DNA of 64,000 nucleotides from Mumia quercus (GCF_025506335.1 NZ_JANZYO010000005.1:248001-312000), one strand, 5' to 3'; shown: positions 7,736 to 16,138, counted from the first letter of the stretch. The notes: a model not told the origin generated them from the letters alone. Made by a program: numbers and translations.

Positions 7736-8944
7736 ATGTCGCGCGCCCGCGGACTCCGCCTCCCGGCTCTCGCCGTCGACCTCCTGCTGGCGGTCTTCGT
7801 GACCGTGATGCAGGTGCAGGGGACGATCGCCCGCAACGAGGGCGAGCCTGTCCTGCGCCCGTTGAGCGACCTGGGGTACCTGGGTTACGCGCTGCTGGTC
7901 GTCAGCGGTCTCGTCATCGCCGTACGCCGGCGGTGGCCGGTCGCGGTCTTCGGTGTCGCCGTGGCGTGCAGCCTGGTCTACTACGTGCTCGACTTCCCGG
8001 ACGGCCCCGGCTGGCTGGCACTCTTCATCGCCACGTACACCCTGACCGAACGCGGTGACGGACGCCGCTCCCTGTTCCTCGCCGGGGCCGCCCTCGCCGT
8101 CCTCGCGCCCGTCTGGCTGGTCGCCGCCGCCGACGTCGAACCCCGCGCGGCGATCGGCTGGGTCTTCTTCCGCATCGGTGCGACCGTGATGAGCGCAGCC
8201 CTGGGGGAGTCCGTGCGGTCGCGACGTGTCATCGCGGCTGAGGCGGTCGCGCGGGCCGAGCAGGCCGAGCGCACCCGGGAGGAGGAAGCGCGGGCGCGGG
8301 TCGACGAGGAGCGGCTCCGGATCGCCCGCGACGTGCACGACACCGTCGCGCACGCGATCGCCGTCATCAACGTGCAGGCAGGCGTCACCGCCCACGTGCT
8401 GGACCAGCGCCCGGACCAGGCGCGCAAGACGTTGGAGGAGATCGAGCGGACCAGCTCGCGTGCGCTCGACGAGATGCGGACGATCCTCGGCGTGCTGCGT
8501 GACGACCACGACGGGCGGGGTCCCCAGCCCGGGCTCGCGCAGATCGACGACCTGGCGGACCGGGCGCGCCAGGCCGGGCTCGAGATCGCGCTCGACGCGC
8601 CACCGGCGTCTCCGGAGGTGCCCAGCGCGGTCGGGGGTGCGGTCTACCGGATCGTGCAGGAGTCCATCACGAACGTGCTCCGCCACGCCGGCCCGACCCA
8701 GGTGCGGGTCCTGCTGTCGTACGACGCGGAGTCCGTCGCCGTACGGATCACCGACGCAGGGCCCGGGGTGGACTCCGCGGCAGTGCGGCGGCCGGCGTCG
8801 GGACCTCCGGGGCGCGGGCTGCTCGGCATGAGGGAGCGGTGCCACCTCCTCGGGGGCGACCTCGCAGCCGGGCGTACCTCGGAGGGCGGGTTCGAGGTCA
8901 CCGCGCGGCTGCCGCTCGTCCCCGGCGAGTCGGTCGTGTCGTGA
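7736..8944 (+). CDS. NarL/DesK-type sensor histidine kinase
   Basis: The 402-residue kinase has an N-terminal membrane domain with four or five TM helices (residues about 10-160). A charged coiled linker rich in Glu, Arg and Ala follows. The HisKA_3 dimerisation domain contains the phospho-accepting His in ARDVHDTVAHA, and the HATPase domain shows the N-box (QESITNVLRHAG) and GRGLLGMRER. The start at 7736 is set by the leaderless TAAGAT promoter. The stop overlaps the response-regulator start (GTGA). No extracytoplasmic sensor domain is present, so sensing is likely within the membrane. Confidence 0.92.
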   Translation: MSRARGLRLPALAVDLLLAVFVTVMQVQGTIARNEGEPVLRPLSDLGYLGYALLVVSGLVIAVRRRWPVAVFGVAVACSLVYYVLDFPDGPGWLALFIATYTLTERGDGRRSLFLAGAALAVLAPVWLVAAADVEPRAAIGWVFFRIGATVMSAALGESVRSRRVIAAEAVARAEQAERTREEEARARVDEERLRIARDVHDTVAHAIAVINVQAGVTAHVLDQRPDQARKTLEEIERTSSRALDEMRTILGVLRDDHDGRGPQPGLAQIDDLADRARQAGLEIALDAPPASPEVPSAVGGAVYRIVQESITNVLRHAGPTQVRVLLSYDAESVAVRITDAGPGVDSAAVRRPASGPPGRGLLGMRERCHLLGGDLAAGRTSEGGFEVTARLPLVPGESVVS

Positions 8945-9615
8945 GCGGGGGAGGGCCGGTGCGCGTGCTCCTCGTCGACGACGAGGGTCTTGTCCGCTCG
9001 GGTTTCCGCCTCCTGATCGAGGTCGAGGACGACATCGAGGTCGTGGCGGAGGCGGCGGACGGCGCGGAGGCCGTCGAGCAGGCGCGGGCGACCAAGCCCG
9101 ACGTCGTCCTCATGGACATCCGGATGCCGGTCATGGACGGCATCAATGCCACCCGCGCGATCGCCACGACCCCCGGGCTCGAGGACGTGAAGGTGCTGAT
9201 CCTGACGACCTACGACACCGACGCGTACGTCTTCGAGGGCCTGCAGGCCGGTGCGAGCGGATTCCTGCTGAAGGACGCCGGCCCCGCCGAGCTGCTGCAC
9301 GCCATCCGTGTCGTCGCCGCGGGCGACGCCCTGCTCGCGCCCCGCATCACGCGCCGCCTCATCGCCCAGTTCACGGCACGCCGTACGGCGGTCGAGGGCG
9401 CGAAGGGGCGCCTCGCCGTCCTCACCGAGCGCGAGCGCGAGGTGCTCGCGCTCGTCGGCCAGGGAATGAGCAACGACGAGATCGGTGCCGCGCTGTTCCT
9501 CAGCCCCGCTACCGCCCGTACCCACGTCAGCCACGCGATGGGCAAGCTGGGCGCGCGCGACCGGGCTCAGCTCGTGGTGATCGCCTACCAGACCGGGCTC
9601 GTCGAGCCTGCGTGA
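8941..9615 (+). CDS. NarL/FixJ-family response regulator
   Basis: The 224-residue protein has an N-terminal receiver with acidic pocket DDE, phospho-acceptor Asp in VVLMDIRMP, and conserved Thr and Lys in ILTTYD and FLLKDAG. A C-terminal LuxR helix-turn-helix contains LTEREREVLALV and NDEIGAALFLS. The GTG start at 8941 gives a 4-bp overlap with the kinase gene. A second GTG at 8959, with GGAGGG upstream, would remove only six residues. It partners the kinase, and the divergent MMPL exporter is a plausible target. Confidence 0.93.
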   Translation: MSGGGPVRVLLVDDEGLVRSGFRLLIEVEDDIEVVAEAADGAEAVEQARATKPDVVLMDIRMPVMDGINATRAIATTPGLEDVKVLILTTYDTDAYVFEGLQAGASGFLLKDAGPAELLHAIRVVAAGDALLAPRITRRLIAQFTARRTAVEGAKGRLAVLTEREREVLALVGQGMSNDEIGAALFLSPATARTHVSHAMGKLGARDRAQLVVIAYQTGLVEPA

Positions 9616-9631
9616 GCGAGCTCGACGAGCC
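9596..9631. terminator. bidirectional terminator hairpin
   Basis: A perfect 12-bp inverted repeat (9596-9607 / 9620-9631) with a 12-nt loop carries the response-regulator stop codon in the loop. It lies between two convergent genes. No T-tract follows. Confidence 0.55.
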
Positions 9632-9637
9632 ACCGGC

Positions 9638-12376
9638 TCAGGGCAGCGGGAACTCTCTGAGCTGCCGGCGCGAGGTGATGTCCAGCTTGCGGAAGATGCT
9701 CCGCAGATGGGCTTCGATCGTGCGGGGGCTCAAGAAGAGCTGCGCGGCGACTTCACGGGAGGTCGCCCCGGTGGCCACGAGCCGTGCGACGTGCAGCTCC
9801 TGGGGGGTGAGGCAGTCGGTCGGCTGGGCGGTCCGCTTGCGGGGATGCTCGCCGGTGGCGCGCAGCTCGCGGGCGGCGCGCTCGGCGAACGCCTCCACGC
9901 CCATGCTCAACAACCTCTCGTGCGCGGTGCGGAGCTCGTCGCGAGCGTCTTGGCGCCGGCCTTCGCGGCGCAGCCACTCGCCGTAGAGGAGGTGGGCGCG
10001 GGCGAGATGGACGGTCATCCGGCAGTCAGCTAGCCGTTCGATCGCTTCGCGGTAGTCGTTTTCGGCAGCGGGTCCCGTCCTGACCAGGGCTCGCGAACAG
10101 GCCGCCAGCCCGATCGCCCACGCCGTACCGGTGGCTTCGGCGCGCGAGCTGAGTTGTTCGAGTGCGACGGCAGCGCGGTCGGGGTCACCGGCGCGAACGC
10201 TGGCCTCGACGAGCTCTGGCAGACCGGCGCTGCTGAGCGACAGCTCCTGGGACTCGCACGCCCGCGCCGCCGCCTCCTGCGCAACCGCGTAGTTGCCCAG
10301 CCCGTTGTGCAGCACCGCCGTCGCGTACTGACCAAGCGTGGCGTCGGCGCCCTCGTCCGGGTGCGCGGCATCGAGGGCGGTGCTGGCGGTGAGCGCTGTG
10401 GTCGCTGTCTGGTCACCGCGCCAGGCGCTCAAGATGACGTCAGCGTGACGCATCTGCACGCCGCCGGTGGCCCGGGTGATCGCTGTCGCCTCTGCGGCGA
10501 GCTCGCTGGCTCGGGCGAGCTCGCCCCTCAGGACGGACGTGATGGCAAGGAAGCTCAGTGCGGCGGGAAGCGTCGCGAGTGCGCCGGCTTCACGAGCCAG
10601 CTGCACGTTGCGGCTGGCCAGGGTGTAGGCCAGCTCGTCGTCGAGGATTCCCACCGCGTTGCGAGCAGCCAGCCACAACCAGCGCTCGGTCTGAGGGTCG
10701 TGGGCGGCGCCTGCACGCGGGCAGTCTCGAAAGGTTTCCAGGGCGCGCCGCAACCCGGGCGCTCCTGCGGCGTACCCTCTCGTCAAGCTCGTCGCGAGGC
10801 CGTCGAGGAGCAGGTCTACCGGTCGCGCCGGTCCCCCGGACGGAGGCGCGGTGAGAGCCGCCTCGGCCGTAGGCAGCGCGTCGCTCCCGTTGATGACGGC
10901 TGCGTCGAGCGCATGCAGGTAGGTCTCGCGGGACAGTGCGGCGTCCAGCGGAGCCATCGTCTTGGCCGCGTCCAGCAGCATCCCGGGGGCGTCGCCGCTC
11001 CGGGTCAGGTGGAACGCGATCTGGGCGTCCAGCAGTGCGAGTCGAGCGCGCTGCAGGTCGTCCAGCGGCCCGTCCTCCGCGATCTCCAGCAGTTCCAGAG
11101 CGGCGCCGGAGGCGCCCGCCTCGTGCTTGGCCTGCGCGGCTTCCAGCGCCCTTCTGGCCCGATGGGCGGGGTCAGGAGACAAGGTGGTCGCCTCCTGGAG
11201 GAATGCTGCGGCGGCGGCGAGCCCGCCGCGGCGGCGCGCCCGGCTTGCAGAACGCTCCAGCTCCGCGGCGGCTTGCTCGTCGGTGCCCAGGACCGACTGA
11301 GCCTGGTGCCAGGCGCGCCGGTCGGGGTCGGACAACGGGTCGGTGGCGGCCGCCAACGCGCCGTGGATGCGGCGGTGGTCAGGCGGCGTGGCGGACCGGT
11401 AGACCGCTGATCGCACCAGAGGATGACGAAATCGCACCTGACCGTCGATCTCCAGCAAACCTGCGGCCTCGGCCGGTGCGGCCGCCTCGCGATCGAGCCC
11501 GAGCCGCGCCGCGGCGCGCCAGAGGAGCTCGACGTCACCGGTCGGATCGGCCGAAGCGGCCAGCAGCAGCAGCTGCGTGGCGACCGGCAACCCCGCTGAG
11601 CGCCGCTGGAAGCTGTCTTCGACACGGCGTGGAACGCCCCGCGCATCGGGCAACGCGAACCCGCCGGCCAGGTGTGCGGCGTCGACGCCGCGGGGGAGCT
11701 CCAGCAAGGCGAGCGGGTTGCCCCGCGCTTCGGCGAAGATCCGTTCGGCCACGTCCTCGTCCAGCGGCACGGGGACCGCGGTGGCCAACAACGACCGAGC
11801 CTCCGTCTCGGACAGCCCTGCCAGCCGAATCTCGGGCAGTCCGGCGAACCGATGACCACCGTCCGCGTCGGTATCGCGCACCGCGAAGAGCAGTGCCACC
11901 CTCTCGGCGTCGACCCGTCGCGCAGCGAAGGCCAGGACCTGCGCGGATGCCTGGTCGAGCCATTGCGCATCGTCGATGAGGCACAGCAGCGGGGCCTTCT
12001 CGGCGGCTTCGGCCAGAAGGTTGAGGACGGCGAGCCCGACCAAGAAGAGGTCTGGTGCGGCACCGGCGCGCTCTCCGAACGCCACGCTGAGGGCGCTCTG
12101 CTGCGGCTCGGGCAGCGTGTCCACGCCGTCCAGCAACGGCCCGCACAGCTGGTGCAGACCAGCGAAGGCGAACTGGGTCTCGGACTCCGCCCCCACAGAG
12201 CACTCCACGCGGAATCCCTGGGAGAGCGCACGGTCGCGGGCATGCTTGACGATCGCCGTCTTGCCGATGCCTGCTTCCCCGCGCAGCACGAGCACGCCGC
12301 TGCGACCGGACTGCGCCTGGTCGAGCAGCTGCGCGACCGTTTCGCACTCCTCGCGCCGGCCCAGAAGCGTCGTCAG
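9638..12376 (-). CDS. large AAA-ATPase LuxR-family regulator (LAL type), probable CTG start
   Basis: The protein has about 912 residues. An AAA_16-type P-loop near the N-terminus (GEAGIGKTA) and a Walker B (LCLIDDAQWLD) are followed by a long alpha-helical TPR-like region and a C-terminal LuxR helix-turn-helix (LTPQELHVARLVATG, SREVAAQLFLS). LAL proteins are ATP-dependent, ligand-responsive activators. The family normally begins with a L-x-GR-x-E segment. That segment (LLGRREE) is present but lies upstream of the first GTG (12295). The only initiator-like codon covering it is CTG at 12376, with GGGAG 6 nt upstream, and an in-frame stop lies just before. If CTG is not used, the N-terminus would be lost. 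Confidence 0.85.
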   Translation of the reverse strand: MTTLLGRREECETVAQLLDQAQSGRSGVLVLRGEAGIGKTAIVKHARDRALSQGFRVECSVGAESETQFAFAGLHQLCGPLLDGVDTLPEPQQSALSVAFGERAGAAPDLFLVGLAVLNLLAEAAEKAPLLCLIDDAQWLDQASAQVLAFAARRVDAERVALLFAVRDTDADGGHRFAGLPEIRLAGLSETEARSLLATAVPVPLDEDVAERIFAEARGNPLALLELPRGVDAAHLAGGFALPDARGVPRRVEDSFQRRSAGLPVATQLLLLAASADPTGDVELLWRAAARLGLDREAAAPAEAAGLLEIDGQVRFRHPLVRSAVYRSATPPDHRRIHGALAAATDPLSDPDRRAWHQAQSVLGTDEQAAAELERSASRARRRGGLAAAAAFLQEATTLSPDPAHRARRALEAAQAKHEAGASGAALELLEIAEDGPLDDLQRARLALLDAQIAFHLTRSGDAPGMLLDAAKTMAPLDAALSRETYLHALDAAVINGSDALPTAEAALTAPPSGGPARPVDLLLDGLATSLTRGYAAGAPGLRRALETFRDCPRAGAAHDPQTERWLWLAARNAVGILDDELAYTLASRNVQLAREAGALATLPAALSFLAITSVLRGELARASELAAEATAITRATGGVQMRHADVILSAWRGDQTATTALTASTALDAAHPDEGADATLGQYATAVLHNGLGNYAVAQEAAARACESQELSLSSAGLPELVEASVRAGDPDRAAVALEQLSSRAEATGTAWAIGLAACSRALVRTGPAAENDYREAIERLADCRMTVHLARAHLLYGEWLRREGRRQDARDELRTAHERLLSMGVEAFAERAARELRATGEHPRKRTAQPTDCLTPQELHVARLVATGATSREVAAQLFLSPRTIEAHLRSIFRKLDITSRRQLREFPLP

Positions 12377-12590
12377 TGTGCACTCCCAGCGTCGTCACTT
12401 CGGTGAAGTTCTAGGTAATCCTTACCGATGCGAACGGGGCGCACCAGACCGGGTCGTCATCGGTGGGTGAAGAGAAGGGCGAGCGGTTCGGCGCAGGTGC
12501 GGGGACATCAGGGGTTTTCACCGACGCGAAGTGCCGCTGACCGCTGCGAGTCTGAGGACCCGGCAAGAACCCCGACACGAAAGCACCGCC

Positions 12591-13880
12591 ATGGCTACCA
12601 GTCCTGTCATCGAGGTCGACAGCCTGAGCATCACGTACGGCGACTTCACCGCCGTTCGAGATCTCTCGTTCCACGTCCAGCACGGTGAGCTCTACGCCCT
12701 CCTCGGCACCAACGGTGCCGGCAAGACGTCCACCCTCGAAGTCGTCGAAGGCCACCGCCGAGCCACCGCCGGCAGCGTACGGATCTTCGGCGAACGTCCC
12801 ACGAACCGTCGTGCCGTACGGCCCCGGATGGGGATCATGCTCCAGGAGAGCGGGTTCTCCCCGGATCTCACGGCGCGGGAGTCAGTGGGTCTTCTCGGCA
12901 CGCTGAGCGGGAGGCACGACGACGTCGATCGCGTCCTCGACATCTCCGGCCTCACCCACAAGGCCGACACCCAGGTCGCGCAGCTCTCCGGTGGGGAGAA
13001 GCGACGCCTCGACTTCGCCACCGCCGTGTACGGCGGGCCCGAGCTCGTCATCCTCGACGAGCCGACGACAGGTCTGGACATCCAGTCCCGCGACGCGCTC
13101 TGGACCGCGGTGGACCGCCTGCGCGAGGAGGGCTCCACGATCGTGCTCACCACCCACTATCTGGAGGAGGCGCAGCAGCGGGCAGACCGCATCGGCGTCA
13201 TGCACCAGGGGACGTTGCGCCGGGAGGGGACGCTCGTCGAGCTGACCCAGAGTCTCCCGTCCGTCATCAGCTTCACCCTTCCTGCCGGCGCACCCGAGCC
13301 GCCCCTCGCCGTCGCGCACGTCGACGGGACCGTGCGCGTCGAGACGTTCGGGCTCCAGGAGGACCTCTACCGGCTGCTGGCCTGGGCGCACGATGCCGGG
13401 GTGGAGCTGCGGGAGCTGCAGGCCGGCGCCACCCGCCTCGACGACGTCTTCCGTGCCCTCAGCACCGAAACCACGACACCGACTCTCGAAAGGCCGCCGA
13501 CGAGGTCAACGCCGCCCTCCGTACGTTCCTCGGCTGAGCACGCATGCGGTCACCGATCCCTGACTACATCGCCGAGGCGCTCGACCGCGTCGTCTCGGAC
13601 AGGACCGGCGCGCCGGCCGGATACATCCCTGAGCTGGCCACGGCGGATCCTGAGCGTCTCGCCGCGGTCTTCGCCACGGTCGACGGCGAGGTCTACGGCG
13701 CCGGCGACGTCGACGCCCAGTTCACGATCCAGTCGATCTCCAAGCCGTTCGTGTACGCGCTGGCCCTCGCCGATCGAGGCTTCGACGCCGTCCTGGACAA
13801 GGTGGGAGTCGAGCCCTCCGGGGAGGCGTTCAACGAGATCTCCCTCGAACCCGGCTCCGGACGTCCGTTCAACCCGATGA
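12591..13880 (+). CDS. ABC-2-type transporter ATP-binding protein without a permease; 3' end runs into glsA
   Basis: The ATPase domain fills residues 1-220: Walker A GTNGAGKTS, Q-loop MLQESGF, signature LSGGEKRR, Walker B LVILDEPT and H-loop TTH. A DrrA-like C-terminal region follows, ending about residue 295 at DDVFRAL. Related proteins stop near here and are followed by an ABC-2 permease. In this window the frame stays open to 13880, overlapping glutaminase by 337 bp, and the added residues are merely another frame of glsA. No permease gene is present. The natural stop codon was probably lost at a deletion junction near 13,470-13,490. The ATG at 12591 fits the conserved start, although no strong ribosome-binding site precedes it. 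Confidence 0.75.
   Translation: MATSPVIEVDSLSITYGDFTAVRDLSFHVQHGELYALLGTNGAGKTSTLEVVEGHRRATAGSVRIFGERPTNRRAVRPRMGIMLQESGFSPDLTARESVGLLGTLSGRHDDVDRVLDISGLTHKADTQVAQLSGGEKRRLDFATAVYGGPELVILDEPTTGLDIQSRDALWTAVDRLREEGSTIVLTTHYLEEAQQRADRIGVMHQGTLRREGTLVELTQSLPSVISFTLPAGAPEPPLAVAHVDGTVRVETFGLQEDLYRLLAWAHDAGVELRELQAGATRLDDVFRALSTETTTPTLERPPTRSTPPSVRSSAEHACGHRSLTTSPRRSTASSRTGPARRPDTSLSWPRRILSVSPRSSPRSTARSTAPATSTPSSRSSRSPSRSCTRWPSPIEASTPSWTRWESSPPGRRSTRSPSNPAPDVRSTR
13472..13537 (+). pseudogene. possible 3' remnant of an alpha/beta-hydrolase gene
   Basis: In the frame offset from the ABC ATPase, the last codons before a TGA at 13535 read AADEVNAALRTFLG. This resembles the closing helix of many alpha/beta hydrolases (PEEVNAALLEFL-like). 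No other part of such a gene exists here. It would be what remains after a deletion that also removed an ABC permease. The evidence is short, and chance is possible. Confidence 0.3.
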
Positions 13881-14848
13881 TCAACGCCGGTGCGATCACT
13901 GCTCACTCGCTCACCGGCCCCGAGGGGCTGGACCCGGCGGAGCGTATGGAGCGCGTGGTCAGCGGACTCTCGGCGTTCGCCGGTCGTCGGCTGGAGACCG
14001 ACGAGTCGGTGTGGGCCTCGGAGATGGAGAACGCGCACCGCAACCTCGCCATCGGGCACATGCTCGGCAGCCACGACATCCTCGCCGAGGATCCGCACAC
14101 CGTCGTGGACGGCTACACACGCCAGTGCTCCCTGCTGGTCTCCGCTCACGACCTCGCCGTGATGGCCGCGACCTTGGGCAACGGGGGAGTCAACCCTCGG
14201 TCCGGCGAGCGGGTGGTCGCCGAGCCGGTGATCCGTCAGGTCCTCAGCGTCATGTCCACCTGCGGGATGTACGACGCCGCGGGCGACTGGGCGACCCAGG
14301 TCGGCATCCCGGCGAAGAGCGGGGTCTCCGGCGGGCTCATCGGTGCCCTCCCTGGCCAGATCGGCATCGCCACGTTCTCGCCTCGCCTCGACCCTCACGG
14401 GAACAGCGTGCGGGGGGTGTCGCTGTTCGAACGGTTCTCGTCCGACATGGGTCTGCACGTGATGGCGGTCCCACCGGCTGCGCGCGCGGTCGTGCGCGCG
14501 AACCACGTCGTCGGCGCCGGTCCGGACGCGGTCAGGGTGCTCGAGTTCCAGGGCGGGATCCGTTTCGCCGGGGGAGAGCGGGTCGTACGAGAGGCCGTGG
14601 AGACGGTGGGCGCGGAGGCCACGGTCGCCCTGGACCTCACGAGGGTCTCGTCGATCGACGACGTGGCACGGCGCATGCTGCTCGAGGTCGCGCGGCGGCT
14701 CACCCTCGACGGTCACGAGGTCTACCTCGTCGACCCAGAGACGATCCTTCCCGATCCCGACCCGGGCGACGGTGGCCGTGTGGTCGTCGTCGGTGACCTC
14801 GACGCCGTTGGACGTGACCGGCTTCGGACCACGCCTGCCCAGCACTGA
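13544..14848 (+). CDS. glsA: glutaminase A with C-terminal STAS domain
   Basis: The 434-residue enzyme hydrolyses L-glutamine to glutamate and ammonia. The glutaminase domain (residues about 1-300) has the serine-beta-lactamase-like active site SISK at 64-67 after QFTIQ, then NPMINAGAI and PAKSGVSGG. A STAS domain (about 325-420; VALDLTRVSSID) follows, as in many actinobacterial GlsA proteins, and may regulate oligomerisation. The ATG at 13544 gives the canonical MRSPIPDYI start. The open frame of the upstream ABC ATPase overlaps its first 112 codons, which supports that ATPase being broken rather than this gene. Confidence 0.93.
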   Translation: MRSPIPDYIAEALDRVVSDRTGAPAGYIPELATADPERLAAVFATVDGEVYGAGDVDAQFTIQSISKPFVYALALADRGFDAVLDKVGVEPSGEAFNEISLEPGSGRPFNPMINAGAITAHSLTGPEGLDPAERMERVVSGLSAFAGRRLETDESVWASEMENAHRNLAIGHMLGSHDILAEDPHTVVDGYTRQCSLLVSAHDLAVMAATLGNGGVNPRSGERVVAEPVIRQVLSVMSTCGMYDAAGDWATQVGIPAKSGVSGGLIGALPGQIGIATFSPRLDPHGNSVRGVSLFERFSSDMGLHVMAVPPAARAVVRANHVVGAGPDAVRVLEFQGGIRFAGGERVVREAVETVGAEATVALDLTRVSSIDDVARRMLLEVARRLTLDGHEVYLVDPETILPDPDPGDGGRVVVVGDLDAVGRDRLRTTPAQH

Positions 14849-14878
14849 CCTACCCGACAAGAGAGAGGCTCCACCAGC

Positions 14879-15193
14879 ATGTCCACCGACTTCACCGTGA
14901 CCCGAGACCCGCACCAGCACCGTTACGAGGCCACAGACGACCAGAGCAAGGTCGCGGGGTTCGTCGACTACCAGGAGACCAGCGAGATGGTCGTCCTCAC
15001 CCACACCGAGGTCGATCCGGCGTTCGAGGGCCGAGGAGTGGGCAGCGCCCTCGCCCGCGCCGCGCTGGACGACATCCGTGAGCGCGAGCTGAAGGCGCTG
15101 GTGGTCTGCCCCTTCATCCTCAGCTGGATGCGCAAGCATCCGGAGTACCGCGACGTGCTCTTCAACGCGACGCCGTCGACGCCCAGCAGCTAG
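14879..15193 (+). CDS. GNAT-like N-acetyltransferase, YjdJ/NATD1 type
   Basis: The 104-residue protein is a minimal Gcn5-related fold. The acetyl-CoA loop is EGRGVGSALARAAL (residues about 48-61), and the family-specific end is CPFILSWMRKHPEY. These short YjdJ/NATD1-like acetyltransferases have no established substrate. GAGAGAGG lies about 9 nt upstream of the ATG. It follows glsA by 30 bases and is probably cotranscribed with it. Confidence 0.88.
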   Translation: MSTDFTVTRDPHQHRYEATDDQSKVAGFVDYQETSEMVVLTHTEVDPAFEGRGVGSALARAALDDIRERELKALVVCPFILSWMRKHPEYRDVLFNATPSTPSS

Positions 15194-15205
15194 CTCTGCC
15201 GGGCA

Positions 15206-15754
15206 TCACCGGCGAGCGCGTGCGCCGTCGAGGAACAGGCGCACCGCGCTGCCGACGTCCGAGGTGCCTCGGGTCAGGTCGAGGAACGACATGGCCAAGA
15301 AGCTGGCGTCGCCCTGGACCTCGCCCATCTCGACGGCGTCGGCGAAGAACGCGATGACGGGGTTGAGGATCTTCTCCCCGTACGCCGTGTTCACCTCGGT
15401 GCGGATCTCGTCGGCGACGTGGTCCAGCGCGTCGTAGACGCGCTGCTCGAAGGAGATCGCGGCCGGGGTGTGGCTCGCGGAGACCTCGGCGAGCGCGGTG
15501 AGGCGCTCGCTGAACGTCGTGCCGGACGCCAAGCCCTGGGCGATGCGGGTCCCGAGGTCGTCGGTGTAGCGCGCCGCGACCTCGGCGTACAGCGTCTCCT
15601 TCCCGCCGGGGAAGTGGTGGTAGAGCGAGGGCTTCTTGATGCCGGCGACCGCGGCGACCTCGCTCATGGAGATCCCGGGGTATCCGACCCTGGCGAGCGC
15701 GTCCGCGAAGGCGTCGAGGAGGGCAGTCTTCGTGTCGGTGTCGCGGGGGGTCAT
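15206..15754 (-). CDS. TetR-family repressor
   Basis: The 182-residue protein has an N-terminal TetR helix-turn-helix (MSEVAAVAGIKKPSLYHHFPGG, residues about 30-51) and an alpha-helical ligand-binding C-terminal domain. Its start overlaps the stop of a truncated ABC ATPase gene by ATGA. It is therefore expressed from the promoter at 16067-16072, which contains a TetR-type operator. The original regulated transport system seems to have been lost. The P1B-like ATPase on the other side of the operator is the remaining possible target. Confidence 0.9.
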   Translation of the reverse strand: MTPRDTDTKTALLDAFADALARVGYPGISMSEVAAVAGIKKPSLYHHFPGGKETLYAEVAARYTDDLGTRIAQGLASGTTFSERLTALAEVSASHTPAAISFEQRVYDALDHVADEIRTEVNTAYGEKILNPVIAFFADAVEMGEVQGDASFLAMSFLDLTRGTSDVGSAVRLFLDGARARR

Positions 15755-16059
15755 CGGGTCCTCCGTGCATGAGCAAAGGCAGCCGCGGTCGGGTCGAGCG
15801 CGTTCGTCTGCGGCGCCAGGGCAAGGAGTCGGCGGGCGCCTCGCGGGTCGCGGGCCGCGTCGAGGCCGTCGATGCAGACCGTGCCGCGCGTGGGCTTGCG
15901 CAGGGTGGCGACGAGCTCGAGCAGGGTCGACTTGCCTGCGCCGTTGTGTCCGAGGACGACCAGCCGTTCGCCGCGGTCCAACGAGAACTCGACGTCGGTG
16001 ACGCCGCGGTCGGACTCGTACGTCCGCGTGAGGCCTTCGGTGGGGAGGAGAGGGGTCAT
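15751..16059 (-). pseudogene. truncated ABC transporter ATPase
   Basis: A 102-residue reading frame begins like an ABC ATPase: the A-loop aromatic residue is in TRTYES, and Walker A is GHNGAGKST near residue 41. It then covers the start of the helical domain and ends in an unrelated Ala-rich tail. The Q-loop, signature, Walker B and H-loop are all missing, so it cannot be a working ATPase. Its start is defined by a leaderless TAGGCT (16067-16072) 7 nt upstream. It may survive as a leader that couples translation to the TetR gene. Confidence 0.8.
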
Positions 16060-16068
16060 GGAGGCAAG

Positions 16069-16088
16069 CCTACCGACCGATCGGTAGG
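16069..16088. promoter_or_regulatory. TetR-type operator
   Basis: An 8-bp perfect inverted repeat (CCTACCGA / TCGGTAGG) is separated by CCGA. It resembles the TACCGACCGATCGGTA class of TetR sites and overlaps the -10 hexamer of the TetR transcript. It is also 50 bp upstream of the divergent P-type ATPase gene. The assignment to the neighbouring TetR is inferred. Confidence 0.75.
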
Positions 16089-16138
16089 GAGCGTGAGTCG
16101 CGAGCGCGGCGAGGCAGCGCTCCTGCGATGATCGAGAC

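Noticed and set aside
8839-8940. longer N-terminus for the response regulator (start at 8839)
   Set aside because: The extra residues overlap the kinase gene and precede the receiver fold without homology. GTG at 8941 with a 4-bp overlap is the normal arrangement.
9638-12376. frameshifted pseudogene of the LuxR regulator
   Set aside because: The frame stays open over 900 codons with all domains intact. The only problem is the start codon, which a CTG with a good Shine-Dalgarno explains.
12411-12755. 114-residue minus-strand open frame between LuxR and the ABC ATPase
   Set aside because: It overlaps the conserved start of the ABC ATPase on the other strand and has no recognisable motif.
13544-13880. 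overlapping second functional C-terminal domain of the ABC ATPase
   Set aside because: The residues after about 300 are simply the +1 frame of the glutaminase gene, low-complexity Arg/Ser-rich, and match nothing in ABC proteins.
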